Below, piece after piece: positions 31,219-42,754 of a stretch of DNA of 64,000 nt. The number at the start of each line of letters is the position of its first letter. The first letter of the stretch is position 1. Source of the stretch: Paguma larvata (Eukaryota > Chordata > Mammalia > Carnivora > Viverridae); the NCBI GenBank assembly GCA_030068075.1, contig CM057825.1, positions 120,579,434 to 120,643,433 on the forward strand, written 5' to 3'. A model generated the notes under the pieces. The model did not search any database and was not told where the DNA came from. It saw only the letters and a list, made by a program, of their open reading frames with translations. Position numbers and translations under genes: made by a program.

Positions 31219-32289
31219 CTGGGGACACCAAGCTGGCCATCACAGGTCAGGGTGCCTGAGCCACTCGGAGCCTGTTGTATCGCCTCTCTGAGCCCCAGCT
31301 TTCTCATGTGACCGATGAGAACCTCTAGCGAATCTCTCTATCTTTGTGTTCTGCTGTTTCGCTATAACGTGGCCTTAGGCGAGCGTGGTGGGCAACTGTG
31401 GCAGGAGAGAACGCCAAGGGAAAGGTCTCACCAAACGGTTTGACATCAGTCCGGTAGAGCAGCAAAGAAGGTAGTTGTTATCTTAAACAAAAGCTGGCTG
31501 CACATTCTCTGCTTTCTAGAGAAATGGCATAACTAATCTCAGGGACTGGAAAGTTTTATTGCCTAGAAAAATGCCTTGATGGACATTTTGGTTCTAATGT
31601 AGGGCATGTCCTCCATGGCCCAGCAGAGCCTGGATGAACGACGGGGAGAGGAGAGAGGGCTGCATTTCTCGGTACCCTAGGTTCAAGAGCAGTGTGACAG
31701 GATCTCACGTTTCTAGCAGTCTGTAGAAAAAGAGGCGGCTCCAGAACAGAGAAGGAAGGAGTTGAGAGGAGGGTCTAGGGCTGGAGAAGCCTGAGGAGAT
31801 GGGTGGTGGTGACCAGGGCCTCGGGAGGATGAGGCCAGACAGGAATTTCCTGGGATGAGAGAAGGTCCATATGTACCAGGCAGTGACATCCAGTGTCCAA
31901 CTCTGACTTATTGCCTGGCCTGTATTGTGCAGTATCTTCCCTCTCTCTCCCCAGATCATCTGTGAAAGTCTGAAGCATGTTTGGCGTTTTGGGTACTTTG
32001 GGGGAAATAATGAAAGAACTGAGGATGAGTTCAGCTTCACGTGCTGTGTAGAAAGAGTGCAGACATCCTGTGAGATTTTCGGAATCTGCCCACTGTGTAG
32101 AAGCAGGAACACTTCACGGGAAGTGACTGGGTGAATCTAGTCCCTGCTCCCAAGCATCTTCAGAACCACGGAGGGGGGGTGGTCATTAAGTTCAACACAA
32201 AAGATGGGATGGGGGCTTGAGGAGCTCTGGAGAAGGGTGACCCAGAACGCTGGAGGCTGGAGGAACATCCGGGGACCGGCGATGGTGGG
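31219..32289. other. Unique stretch, nothing firmly recognised
   Basis: 31256-31330 may be a worn MIR ('gagccactcggagcctg...tttctcatgtgaccgatgag'). The 135-codon reverse frame 31705-32112 has no known domain. Confidence 0.4.
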
Positions 32290-32450
32290 ACAATACAAAC
32301 TCTTTTCACAGTGTCTCATGGGCCCCTTGGCTTATGTCATCCTTCCGGTAACCCTGCGGGATATGTTAATTATTTAGACCCATTTTCAGATGTGGGAAAC
32401 CTCAGAAAGGCTCAGGCTCAGAGAAGTTTCCCTACCTTCCTGATGTCTTC
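32290..32450 (-). mobile_element. MIR/L2-like fragment
   Basis: 'ccttccggtaaccctgcgggatatgttaattatttagacccattttcagatgtgggaaacctcagaaaggctcagg' is the antisense MIR middle. Confidence 0.6.
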
Positions 32451-33189
32451 ATGGTTTCCCAACTGGGTCTTGCCTTCCTGCACCAAAATTTTGGTTCAGG
32501 TTGGTTCCCTCAAACACCATCAGGGAAAGGGTGGCACTGTAAGGTCTGATGAGATTTGATTAGGGTTGGGAAGGAGTAAAGGAATTGTGGCAGGTAAGGG
32601 GGCTGCTAATTTAACGATCTCCTTTGGAAGACACTTGACCAAACCCTGGCACCACACAGTTTTTCCAACTCCTGAAAGTCTGACATTTCCAAGTCACGAG
32701 GATCCTAGATGAAGATGGAGCTTTGCAATGCCAGCATCCACTTCGGAGGGCTGTGGGTCTGCTTTCTCCAGGCAACGGGAATTTAGTTCCTCAGGTTGGT
32801 CTTTGGGAAAGAAGGAAACTCACTGAAAGCCACCAGGAGACTGGAAGTTGCCTGCTCAGCCCTCCCCAGCCCCACCCCTGGATCCACAAATGACCTGGCA
32901 GAGCAGTGATAAAGTCACAGTTGCAGAGAAACGAGTGTTGTGGCTCAACCAGCTGAGGCTTGCAGGCTGCTCCGACATGATGGGGGGCAGCCGTGCACCC
33001 CCAGTACCACATCCGGCTGCAGATCTACTCGCCAAACAATTGCGCTAACGGAGACACTGTCTCCCTCGGGCTCGCTCAGCTGCCTGTTCTCCCGTATTTC
33101 CCATTTTGTCACCTCCTGTTGAGTCTACTCAACAAAACTTTGGTATTAGCGTCCCCCTACCTGATGGCTCTTCTCCCTGCCACTGGCTT
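32451..33189. other. Unique stretch, nothing recognised
   Basis: No repeat or exon recognised. Frames here overlap on both strands. Confidence 0.4.
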
Positions 33190-33330
33190 ATCGGCTCAGA
33201 CTTTATCATCTCTCATAAGGAATCATTGCCGTAGACTTTACCTGGTCCCCTGCCTCCTGTTTCTAACTCCTCTGCATTCTTTAACGGGTCACCGGAATTC
33301 ATTAGATGTCTCTTAAGAGCTCCTCTTAGC
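33190..33330 (+). mobile_element. L2 LINE fragment
   Basis: 'tcatctctcataaggaatcattgccgtagactttacctggtcccctgcctcc' is a recognisable upstream part of the L2 3' region. Confidence 0.5.
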
Positions 33331-34000
33331 TCTAGTGGCATAAAGAATATCCTTTGGTTTTGACTAACTCTGACCGCCTCCCCCTTTAGCTCCTGGTTCC
33401 CGTCATTCACTTTTCTATTACAAATACCTCGGAGACAAGAGCTTTTTAAGACCAGACTCCTCTTGTAGATTCCAGCAGCCATTAGATAAGCACTAATGGA
33501 TAGTAACACAGGGACAAATTTTAATTATTTTTTTATAGCTCAGTATGAACTCATATTAATATGGGCCCAAGCACTCATTTCCATTTGACTTTTATTTTGG
33601 AGCACGTTCTCTTTGTTGGGCACTAGGACAACTTCTGTAGAGACATGGATTACTCGGCGCTTGCTCAAAAGGGCTTGGAGAGTTGGTGATGACTCTATGG
33701 AGGGCTTAGTACTGCTTTCTGAGTTAACAAGAGCACATCATGGATTTTCTAGTTCTTGAAAATGTCCAACTAGTGTGCCTGAAGCCACCTCATTTTTGTC
33801 ATTTTTCCCCCTAGTAATACTCAAGTTCCTTCTCCATAGGTGCTATAACTTAGCACGAAAGGCATTTTAAAAACCCATTCTGAGGAAACGCAAAGGAAAC
33901 TTCAACCACTTTCAGCGTGGTCAGCTAGGCCTGTATTTTGTTTGTAACAATTTTCTTTGATTTTGTTCTAGAGCAACAAGATAAACCTGAGTTTTAGGGC
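33331..34000. other. Unique sequence, nothing recognised
   Basis: AT-leaning; no known repeat or exon recognised. Confidence 0.4.
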
Positions 34001-34014
34001 TAATATGACACCCT

Positions 34015-34226
34015 TGGGGCACCTGGGTGGCTCAGTCTGTTGGGCGTCCGACTTCAGCTCAGGTCATGATCTTGCAGTCCATGAGTTCAAGTCCTTTGTT
34101 GGGCTCTGTGCTGATAGCTCAGAGCCTGGAGCCTGCTTCAGATTCTGTCTCCCTGGCTCTCTGCTCCTCCCCTGCTCAAACTCTGTGTCTCTCTCAAAAA
34201 TAAAAATAAGAACATAAAAAAATATT
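34015..34226 (+). mobile_element. SINEC_Fc-type SINE with target duplication
   Basis: TAATATGACACC (34001-34012) and TAATATGAAAACC (34227-34239) flank it. The head is GGGGCACCTGGGTGGCTCAG. The B box is mutated (GAGTTCAAGTCC). Confidence 0.96.
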
Positions 34227-34289
34227 TAATATGAAAACCTTTACATCACATTTATTTTAAGGTGGCATGGTATTGAAAAAGGTAATAGG

Positions 34290-34420
34290 AAATTTTAGGA
34301 TCAGGATTCTGGTTCTACTTTTGATATGTTCTAGAACCTTGGGCCATGTGCTTAGTCTCAAAAGACTCAAGATTCTGACCTGTAAAATAAGAGAATGATC
34401 CTAGATGAAGGCCATCAAAT
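34290..34420 (+). mobile_element. MIR SINE fragment
   Basis: 'gaaccttgggccatgtgcttagtctc' and 'gacctgtaaaataagagaatgatcc' follow the MIR order. Confidence 0.55.
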
Positions 34421-34578
34421 AGATTTTGACTCAAATTCACCATAGATGGCCGCCTGCTGCTCTGTGTTGAGAACAATTCTGAGGCTGAACACTGTGATTG
34501 ATTAGTGATGTCTGTCATGGCTACAGAATGGAGGAAAGCAGTACAAATGCCATGTATTTTGCATCCTTTCTATATGAC

Positions 34579-34789
34579 TTTTTTTTTTTCAATTTTTTAA
34601 TGTTTGTTTAGCTTTGAGAGAGACAATAAGCAGGGAAGAGGCAGAGACAGAGGGAGACACAGAATCTGAAGCAGGCTCCAGGCTCCAAGCTGTCAGCACA
34701 GAGCCTAATGTGGGGATTGAATGCACAAATGGTGAGATCATGACCTGAGCCGAAGTTGGATGCTTAGCTGACTGAGGCACTCAGGTACT
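34579..34789 (-). mobile_element. SINEC_Fc-type SINE with target duplication
   Basis: CCTTTCTATATGAC (34565-34578) and CCTTCTATATAAC (34790-34802) flank it. The GA-rich part is shorter than usual. Confidence 0.96.
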
Positions 34790-35089
34790 CCTTCTATATA
34801 ACGTTTAAGCTTCTCTTCTAGCCTGTAAAAATATACGCTCTCATTCTTACAAAATAACAAGCCACTCAGGTGTCCTCTTATACAACCTCTACTGTGTTGT
34901 TTACTAATTTAAACCTAACCCCCCCCCACCCTCGCAAAACTCTCCATCCCGAGTCAGCCATCACAATTTGGAACAGGGAACTGTAGATGATCCTTGACAT
35001 TTGGAGTTCATTATCTCTCTTTTTTTGCTCTAAGTGATTCATTGAGTTAGATTAAAGCTCTGCTTACAAACAGTGTGTGTGGATGCAAA

Positions 35090-35205
35090 GGTCCCCAGGG
35101 GTCATGGATCTCCTCCAGACATTGAGACTCCAGAAGGCGAAGTAATTCTCCCAAGACCCCCTCACTAATAACTGGCAGAGCCAAGGCTCCTGGCTTCCAG
35201 GAAGA
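35090..35205 (-). mobile_element. MIR SINE fragment
   Basis: 'gaagtaattctcccaagaccccctcactaataactggcagagccaaggctcctggcttcc' is the antisense 5' half of MIR. Confidence 0.6.
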
Positions 35206-35324
35206 TGGCTCTTTCTCATACCGTATGCAGTATCTTCGAATTCACTCCAAAACTCCTGATAACTGGGACAGTCTTTGTTGCCAAGGTGGGGGTGCAAATA
35301 TGTCTATACCGTTTTATTTGTCAT

Positions 35325-35545
35325 CATTTAATTAAAAAATTTTTTTAAGTTTATTCATTTTGAGAGAGAAAAAGAGAGCGCAAGCAGAAGAGGGGCAGAG
35401 AGAAGGAGAGACAGAATCCCAAGCAGGCTCTGCGCCATCAGCACAGAGCCCCATGGGGGGCTTGAACCCACGAACCGTGAAATCATGACCTGAGCTGAGA
35501 GTAAGAGTCGGACGCTTTATCCGACTGCGCCCCTCAGACACCCCT
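35325..35545 (-). mobile_element. SINEC_Fc-type SINE
   Basis: The flanks ACCGTTTTATTT (35308-35319) and ACTGTTTTATTT (35549-35560) are near-identical. The head is mutated ('gactgcgcccctcagacacccc'). Confidence 0.95.
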
Positions 35546-35560
35546 TGGACTGTTTTATTT

Positions 35561-36101
35561 TTCAACTTAAAATAAAAATGGGTGAGAGTCCCCTACATGA
35601 GACATCAGCGGGATGCTTAGTATATATTTCCGGGGTCCTACCTGTCACCCGTCCATGAATCGGGCAAGAAAATTGGGGACTCACACAGTCCGAGGGAGTT
35701 TTAATCACAGGGAGAAACTGAGGCCAGGCGGTCTGCCTGTGATTACTCCTCACTGCCCCTCAGGATCGCTGGGGAACATTGGGCACGAACTGGTCCTCGG
35801 CTAACTCAGGGCTCCCTGTGGCCGACATGGGTCATCTTTCTTAGATGATCTATTGGTACCAAATCTGGCTGAAGACCTTCCAACTCAGTAGTCAGCACAT
35901 TTGGTCTCAAACACAGCTGCAGTGGTAATGGGTGGCACAGGTGGTCTGTGCGTCTGCCTCTGACAAACTAGTGACCAGTCTCCCCTCATCTTTTCTCTGG
36001 GGACCCATACACCAAGCGTCAGGCGGCGTCTCCTTTGAAAATTCTCAAAATCAAAAGGGAATAATACCCTTCTTTCTCCTACGATATGTGATTACCTGTA
36101 G
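35561..36101. other. Unique sequence, nothing firmly recognised
   Basis: 'gagaaactgaggccaggcggtctgcc' near 35712 could be a trace of MIR. Nothing else recognised. Confidence 0.4.
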
Positions 36102-36155
36102 ACTGGTGGTTCTCAACAGGGAGGGATTTACCCCCCGGGGGACATTTGGCCAGAT
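36102..36155 (+). mobile_element. MER20-type hAT terminal fragment
   Basis: 'ctggtggttctcaacagggagggatttaccccccgggggacatttggcc' matches the first 50 bases of MER20. The rest is lost or unrecognisable. Confidence 0.6.
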
Positions 36156-36450
36156 GCCCAGGCTAGAAACAGGAAGTGGTCTGCTCAAGCCCATCCACAT
36201 GTGTTTGAACGCTGGGTGCCTCCTTCCTGTAGAATCATGCTGAGTACCTAGAGTGGGGGTGATAACCTCCAATAGCTACCAGGGTCTGGCAGGTGAGGCC
36301 CAGGAGTGGGGCAGGAGAGAGGGGGCTGCCGAGGCCTGTCTGCCCCATCCATTGGATGGCTGCTGTGTTGGACATGAGCCCAGCAAGGTAGACTTGATTT
36401 TTTTTTTTTAAAGAGAAGCCACAAAATAGTATTTTTGTTTGAAACAATCT

Positions 36451-36673
36451 TTTATTTTTTTTATTTTTTTTTAACGTTTATTTTTTTTTGAGAGACAGAG
36501 ACAGAGTATGAGCAGGGAAAGGGCAGAGAGAGAGGGAGACACGAATCCGAAGCAGGCTCCAGGCTCTGAGCTGTCAGCACAGAGCCCGATGCAGGGCTCG
36601 AACTCACAGACCGTGAGATCATGACCTGAGCTGAAGTGGGCCGCTTAACCAACTGAGCCACCCAGGCGCCCCT
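36451..36673 (-). mobile_element. SINEC_Fc-type SINE, young-looking
   Basis: A perfect 10-base flank GAAACAATCT (36441-36450 and 36674-36683). The head GAGCCACCCAGGCGCCCC is intact and the tail is long, so a comparatively recent insertion. Confidence 0.98.
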
Positions 36674-36939
36674 GAAACAATCTTTTTAACAATATTGACA
36701 ACTGGTCAACTCTTTTTCGACACTGTTTGGGGAGGGGAGGAAAGAAAGAAAAAATGAAGGTTTCTTGAGATTTTATGTTTTGCCTGCAACAGAGCAATAA
36801 CATTCACGTCCTTTGCAAAATCCAAGGAAACCGCCTTTCTAGGGCGTGTCTGTCCTCACTAAGCCACATGCCATTCTGAGACACAGGGCAGAGATTTTTG
36901 TCCAAACTACTTTCTTTATTATTTTTTTAATGAATAGGA

Positions 36940-37155
36940 TATAAATTTTTTTAAGTATTTATTTATTTTGAGAGATGGAGAGACAGAGTACAAGCAGGGG
37001 AGGGGCAGAGAGAGAGGGGGACAAAGAAACTGAAGCAGGATCCAGGCTCTGAGCTGTCAGCACAGAGCCTGATGCGGGGCTCAAACTCACGAACTGCAAG
37101 ATCGTGACCTGAGCCAAAGTCAGACGCTTAACCGACTGAGTCACCCAGGCGCCCC
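36940..37155 (-). mobile_element. SINEC_Fc-type SINE
   Basis: The intact head (GAGTCACCCAGGCGCCCC) is at the right edge, with TTTTTTTAAGTATTTATTTATTT at the tail side. I saw no clear target duplication. Confidence 0.95.
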
Positions 37156-37210
37156 AGCTGTAACACTTATTTAACAAACAACTACTCATGGCTTTCTATG
37201 TTCCACCCCT

Positions 37211-37244
37211 ATTTTTCTTTCTTTCTTTCTTTCTTTCTTCCTTC

Positions 37245-37287
<43 letters not shown>

Positions 37288-37402
37288 TCCTTCTTTCTCT
37301 TTGCTTCTTTGTTTCTTTCTTTTTCTTTCTTTCCTTCCTTTCTTTCTCTTTCTTTCTTTCTCTTTCTTTCTTTCTTTTTCTTTCTTTCTTTCGTTCTTTC
37401 TC
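37211..37402. repeat. (TTTC)n microsatellite abutting an L1 fragment
   Basis: About 190 bases of TTTC/TTCC units with interruptions. On the minus strand it continues directly from an A-rich segment of L1 ORF2. It produces open frames of up to 143 codons (F/L/S-rich one way, K/E/R-rich the other) that are not genes. Confidence 0.97.
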
Positions 37403-37588
37403 ATTGCCAAGTAGTATTTCATTGTATATATAAACCACGTCTTCTTTATCCATTCCTCAGTCGAAGGATATTTGGGCTCTTTCCATACTTGGGGTGTTGT
37501 TGACAGCACTGCTATAAACATCGGGGTACGTGTGCCCCTATGAATCAGCACTCTTGTATGCTTTGGATACATTCCTAGTAGGGTATTG
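37403..37588 (-). mobile_element. L1 ORF2 fragment (carnivore L1)
   Basis: The antisense blocks 'agtagtatttcattgtatatataaacc', 'cttctttatccattcctcagtcgaaggatatttgggctctttccatacttgg' and 'agcactgctataaacatcgggg' are characteristic. Only about 60 codons of the ORF2 C-terminal region remain, so it is inactive. Confidence 0.85.
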
Positions 37589-37810
37589 TGTTCCAGCCCT
37601 GTCCTAAGCACAAACATTAGCTGGTTTCACCCTCCTGACAACTGGCAAGGGAGAGTCTACTATTAATTCCATATTATAGATGAGCACACTGAGGCCAGAG
37701 AGGGTGTGTAACTTGCAGTCATGCCCTTAATAAGGCCTGCAGCCAGGATTCAAACCAGGAAATTTGACCCCAGTCTGGGCTCTGAACCCCTATTCCAATA
37801 GCCTCTCCAA
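37589..37810 (-). mobile_element. MIR SINE, nearly complete
   Basis: 'gtcctaagcacaaacattagctgg', 'ccatattatagatgagcacactgaggccagagagggtgtgtaacttgc', 'gccaggattcaaaccaggaaat' follow antisense MIR from end to start. Confidence 0.8.
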
Positions 37811-37822
37811 ACAAAGCAGAGA

Positions 37823-38037
37823 GGGGTGCCTGGGTGGCTCAGTCGGTTAAGTATCCGACTTCAGCTCAGGTCATGATCTCGCGGTCTGTGAGTTCGAGCC
37901 CCGCGTCAGGCTCTGTGCTGATGTCTCAGCGCCTGGAGCCTGCTTCGGATTCTGTATCTCCCTCTCTCTCTGCCCCTCCCCTTCTCACACTCTGTCTCTA
38001 TGTCTCTCAAATATAAATAAACGTTAAAAAAAAAAAA
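37823..38037 (+). mobile_element. SINEC_Fc-type SINE with target duplication
   Basis: AAAGCAGAGA at 37813-37822 and 38039-38048 flanks it. The B box GAGTTCGAGCCCCGCG is perfect, and the A-tail is uninterrupted for 12 bases. Confidence 0.98.
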
Positions 38038-38048
38038 GAAAGCAGAGA

Positions 38049-39409
38049 AAGCAAATTTGGCTTTCTATGTAATGGAGAGCCGTCCTTAAAATGGAAGAGT
38101 TGAGAAAAGAAAATGCACATGAGCCAGACAGATCCGGCTATGAGGGCCTGCGCAAGCTTTCGGAGAGCTCTGAGGAAGGACCCAGCCATTTCTTCCTCCG
38201 TCCCCACCACAGAAAGCACCCCGGGGTCCCATGCAGGCTCTGTGTTCTGTAACGCGGCTAGGTTCTCACAGAGGGGGAGACGGCTGCAAAGCTTGAAAAA
38301 TACAGAGAAATGAGAGAAAGTATTTGTCTCCCTGTCCGAGATAATTAGACCCAGAGAGAGAGGCTTTTAAAGTCTGCCTTTTAAAACGGGGCAGACACAG
38401 CTGAATGCGCTTCCGGTCCTCAGTCATGTTCTTCCTGAGATGAGCTCAGAGCGGAGGTGGGGCCAGGGGTAAGAGGGGCTTGCACATCTATGTTTGCTCA
38501 AGAAAGCTCCAGGCTCGGAGATCGCTGAGTGCTGAAAAGAAGCCATCACTTGCCTCTGCTCTCTTGGACACAGATGGTGTGGTCAAAATTGCTGACACCC
38601 TGCCGGCAGGTTTGGGCACAACTCCGGACCCCGCCAGCCCGGTGGGTGTTATTGTAATAAACTGACAGGAGAAACACCGTGGGGGTTGCCATGTGTAAAG
38701 GAAGATTCTGTAGGGGCTTTCGGGGAGCAGTGAGGGTCTCCAAGAATGTGAGTCTTCCAGGCGGTTGGAGGCAGGTCATGGGGTCTCAGATCATCAAGGT
38801 CTCTCTAGTCCGTGTTGGAGTTTTGTTGGTGGACACGAAGATGAAGCCAACTAGCTAAAGGTTTTCATGCACGATGGGGAGAGTGGGTTTAGTTCCCTCA
38901 TGAGGTGGGGCCGAGGGGGTCCTGGGAGGAGGAGTCTGGTGGGAAGCAATGCAGGGGGAGACTCGGCTCCCCTGGGTTGAAGCTGCATCTCTGACTTGAT
39001 CTGCCATTGAGTTGGGGTCTCTGGAACAGCAGCTCTGGGATGGCCAGAGAAGGCCTAGAAAAGTCTCGTGGAGAGGGAGCGCTGGTCCGTGCTTCCCAAA
39101 TTTGTACTGGAGGCAGAACTCCAGAGCAAACATCCCACTGGTCTGGGAATGAAAAATACCTAGCATGCCTGCTGCCCCCTCCGTGTCCTGTGCTCAGGGC
39201 AGACTTTGCTAATCAATCCCAACAGGCTGTCTTAAATGTCTGGACATGGCTTCACAGCCCTTGTCAGTATCACTACTACCAATCGAATGGCCTTGGCATA
39301 AGAGAAGAACCGTATGGGGCCTCCCTGAAGCCTTCCTAAGACCTCACTCACCTCTTCTTCCTGACCTCCTCCACATTTGAGGGAAGCATTAGTTAGGTTC
39401 TGATGTCTG
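38049..39409. other. Long unique stretch, possible conserved non-coding DNA
   Basis: About 1.4 kb with no firm repeat. 38100-38480 is moderately CpG-rich with 'taattag' and 'aaagtctgcctttta' blocks and lacks repeats, which fits a regulatory element. No exon recognised. Confidence 0.4.
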
Positions 39410-39605
39410 ACCACTGGTGTGGGAATCCTAGGCCCACCACCCGCTCTGTGTGATCTTTGTCTCATTGCTTATTCATACCAGGTTTCAACTTCCTCTCAAG
39501 TGCAAAGGGGCAACACCAGCATCTACCTCAAGGGAGATGTTGTGATTATGGTGGTGTGTGTGTGTAAATATCTAGCATAATGTTTGGCTAGATGCTCTAC
39601 AAATG
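39410..39605 (+). mobile_element. MIR SINE, diverged
   Basis: 'ctgtgtgatctttgtctcattgcttattcataccaggtttcaacttcctc', 'catctacctcaagggagatgttgtgatta', 'tctagcataatgtttggctag' follow MIR order. A short GT run is inserted at 39554-39563. Confidence 0.6.
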
Positions 39606-39824
39606 AGGTTCCTTTTTTTCCCCTGCAAGGAGTCCCACAGAAGGTGTGAGGGATGGGTTGGGCATCAGCTGGAAGGTAGAAGTCTAAGAGGTGGGATGGA
39701 AAGGGAAGGACATGGGGGCAGTCAGGGGCTAGATCATGCATGGCCTTGAGGTCAACGTAGGGCCTTTTGTCTTTTTCTTAAGCTCAAATGGATCAGGAGA
39801 TGGACAGGTTTGCATCATTAGAGC

Positions 39825-40210
39825 TTGCCATGCTCCCTCTTGCCATAGGGCTTTGGTTCAAGCTTGTCCCCCTTGCTAGAATGTTCTTTGTCTCCTCTCT
39901 CGAACCTGTCCTGCGTCTCGTTAACTCCTGAAGTCTTCCAGTTGGCTTGCAACCATCACCTCATCAGGGAAGCCTTTTCTGATCTCCCATCCCCTTCTGT
40001 TCTATGTTCCCAGGTGGCCACATCCTCAACCTCCACCCACTCGCCCCCCCAACTTGCAACCTCATCCTTATTTGTGTGGTTATGTGACAAAACCATTCTC
40101 CTCACTAGACTCTGGTTGGTGACGCCAGAGGCTTGACTTTGCCCACCATTTTCTCTCCAGAGCCTAGCACCTTGCCTGATACACGGTAGAGACCCAATAC
40201 TTGTTTCGTT
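39825..40210 (+). mobile_element. L2 LINE 3' end
   Basis: 'ccccttgctagaatgttctttgtc', 'atcacctcatcagggaagccttttctgatctccc', 'cctagcaccttgcctgatacacggtagagacccaatacttg' are the classic L2 terminal blocks in order. Confidence 0.8.
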
Positions 40211-40639
40211 CTAGAGCTTTTGCTCTGATCATAGGAGTGGAGGCAGGGTGATCGGCAAGGAGGCTGTTGCTCTAAGCCACATGAAAGTCAAGGTGGCCTT
40301 GAACAGAGATGGTGACAACATGGTTGGAGGGAAGGGCTTGCTGTCAAGAGCTAGGAGAGAAGGTTTGTCTTGACAAATTACCAGCGGGCATTTTTTGGTC
40401 ATTCCTCTTTTCTTTCATGGCTTTTACAACTGCCTTCTTGCTTAATACAAATTCCCAAAGGAGAAGAAGGAAAGGGAAATGTGAAGTATTTGCAGACTGG
40501 AACAGGAGAAGGCTTATCATCCCCATGCTCATCAGAAGTGGACAAAGCCCATGGGGTGGACCTTTCTTCCGGATCCTCACCAAGGCTGTTACCTGCCTTT
40601 GAAATCTGCACCTCGCTCTGCCAACTCGCAGCTCAAAAT
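40211..40639. other. Unique sequence, nothing recognised
   Basis: Overlapping short frames on both strands, none recognisable. Confidence 0.4.
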
Positions 40640-41280
40640 ACCCAGTAGGAGTATCTCAAGAGCTCAGGGAATTAACTGCCGAGTGGCGAGGACCGGGCTT
40701 ATTGAAGTCGTCCAAGCCGAAAGCGTGTTTGAACTGTGATGTGTCCTGCCGAGTATTTAATGAATATTCAGAATCAAACAGAAACCTGCGGACGCCAGAG
40801 GGAGCAGGCAGAAAGAGGCTCGCTTGAAAATCCCAGCCAATGGAGGCATACATTTCAACTCATTAAAACACACAACGGGCTGTTATAGACACTTTCACAA
40901 AGGGCTTTCTATGGAGGAATATCCTGGGGGACTTTTATTTATTTTGTACTTTGTAGAAAGTTTTCCAGGGGCGACACCAAACGTTCTAAGGCAGGCGGTC
41001 GTCTCAAAGGGCTGGACGGAAGCGGAGGGCCGCTTTCCTGTGGGTGACAAATCAGATCTCCGATTTGGGCTTTCAAAGGGCACTTTCCTCTTTTTCCAAT
41101 TTATCTGTCTAATCTCCCTGATTCATTTACACATTTCGGTTTTGATGGCCTCCACTTGACAGCGGGGCCCATATGCTTGCTGCTTTTGATGGAAATGGTT
41201 CTGCCCGAATTGCCTTATTTAGTTTTAATTTCCCAATTTTAGGTTCAGCTCTTGGTGTTTAACCGCTTGGGAAAGTGAAT
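40640..41280. promoter_or_regulatory. Candidate conserved non-coding element
   Basis: A repeat-free block. 40670-41065 keeps about 20 CpGs by hand count without being a GC-rich island, next to AT-rich homeodomain-like words (TTTAATGAATATTC near 40757; AATTTTAGG near 41235). This mix is common in developmental enhancers. Inference only, and no conservation data were available. Confidence 0.3.
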
Positions 41281-41729
41281 GGCTTTCTCTCCCACAGCAG
41301 GCCTCAGTGGCACGCTCCCTCTCTCTCCACAAAGCCTGACGTCCCTGCATGAGGTCACCTTGAGAATTTCTCGGGGGAGATGAGCTGATGTTGCGCGAAC
41401 CCTTACTGCAAGTTCCTTAGGCAGGAGACCCCGCTGCCTGCCCCAGGCAGGGAGTTCCTCTCTTGTGGGGAGGGAGTGGATGCTGTAATTTTCCTTATTT
41501 GGTTGGAAAGTCTTCTCTTCCTTCAATTCCTTGGGTATCTGGAATTTTCTTACTTGATATTCCAAATCCGCAGAAGGCTTCTGTTTCCATATTCCCTCTA
41601 CACAACAAGCGCGTAAGGAAAAGTAAAGAAGATGTCACTACTATAGGCAGCTAAAATCTGCCCCTTTCTATTGCCCAATACCGGCTAATTAGACCCAAGG
41701 CTGCCCTTACCACCACCTTGGTGGCAGTT
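41281..41729. other. Unique sequence, nothing recognised
   Basis: No repeat or exon recognised. Confidence 0.4.
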
Positions 41730-42050
41730 TCCTTGGATGTCAAAATGGCGCCCATTCTTTACCTCTCTGGAGAGCTGTGTCACGTGACTTTGCACATTCC
41801 TTCTGACTCTGGACAGCCATGTGACTTGTTTGGGCCAATGAGATACTAGCAAATGTCACACAAGTAGAGGCATAGAAATTCTTCACGACTGGCCTCTCTG
41901 CTCTTGCCCTCGGTCATTGCCATGAGAAGGACATTCTCAGGCCTGCCCATGGTCTCGAGGGAAGATGAGAGACAGACACATTTGTCTCCCAGTCATCCCA
42001 GCTGACGTCTAGCTGAAACCCCATATTGGCATCACAGGAGCATCAGGCAG
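41730..42050 (+). mobile_element. MaLR (MLT1-like) LTR fragment
   Basis: 'cagccatgtgacttgtttgggccaatgagatactagcaaatgtcacacaagtagaggcatag' and 'gccatgagaaggacattctcaggcc' are LTR internal blocks in sense orientation. The 3' end is eroded. Confidence 0.6.
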
Positions 42051-42639
42051 ACCGGATGGGGTGAGGCAGAACTTCCGTTGTGCTGTATTTGCTAAGCTTT
42101 AGACCTGGCAAGCATGCTTTGAGTTTGTCTAAGCCAAGCTCTGGTGAGCCCCAGGTGTGTGATGTACCGTGCTCTTAACCACACTTGCAGGTGTGTCTGT
42201 GTATCTACGCAGACACTACAGAGAAATGCAGCTTCGTCTCACGCCAACAGAATGGCAGGCGGATGGAGGCTTGCTCCAGCTGTCCTGTCTCCAAGGAGTC
42301 GCTTGGTCGACCCCGGGCTCTTCTCAAGCTCTCGCGTCCTGCTGTGACACTGCGTGACTTCTTAGCAAAGTAAGGAGGAGCAGCTGTTTCTCAGGAGCGT
42401 TCTAGCAAGCCGTTTTCGGCTGGCATCTGGAAGCTGCCGCCACTACTACATGCTGAGTCACCGCGCTGCTCTGTCGGAGCCGAGGTGTGCAGGGAGGAAG
42501 GTACCAATTCAGGAACCATCATGGAAACCATGGCTTTATTCTCCAAAGTAACTGGTTGTGGAGACCTTTTGAAAAAGACATTCCAGAAGACCATTCCAGG
42601 ACCCTGTGGACCAGTGACTCATTGGAATTTACCCGAAGT
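42051..42639. other. Unique sequence, nothing recognised
   Basis: Three phases are open across 42144-42373 but code for nothing recognisable. Confidence 0.4.
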
Positions 42640-42745
42640 GTATTATCTTGAAGCCACTTAACCTTCTTAACCTTTAGTTTTCGCCATCTGGAAAATGGGA
42701 ACAATGGTGGTTCTTGTTTCAGATGGGGAATGGCGGGATTACAAA
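42640..42745 (+). mobile_element. MIR SINE fragment
   Basis: 'gccacttaaccttcttaacctttagttttcgccatctggaaaatgggaacaatgg' is the MIR core. Confidence 0.65.
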
Positions 42746-42754
42746 CGAATATAT

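Noticed and set aside
37186..37617. 143-codon K/E/R-rich and 101-codon F/L/S-rich frames on opposite strands
   Set aside because: Both are the translation of a TTTC/GAAA microsatellite plus a dead L1 fragment.
40790..40812. CTCF site in 'gccagagggagcagg'
   Set aside because: It matches only part of the CTCF motif; without a matrix score I cannot support it.
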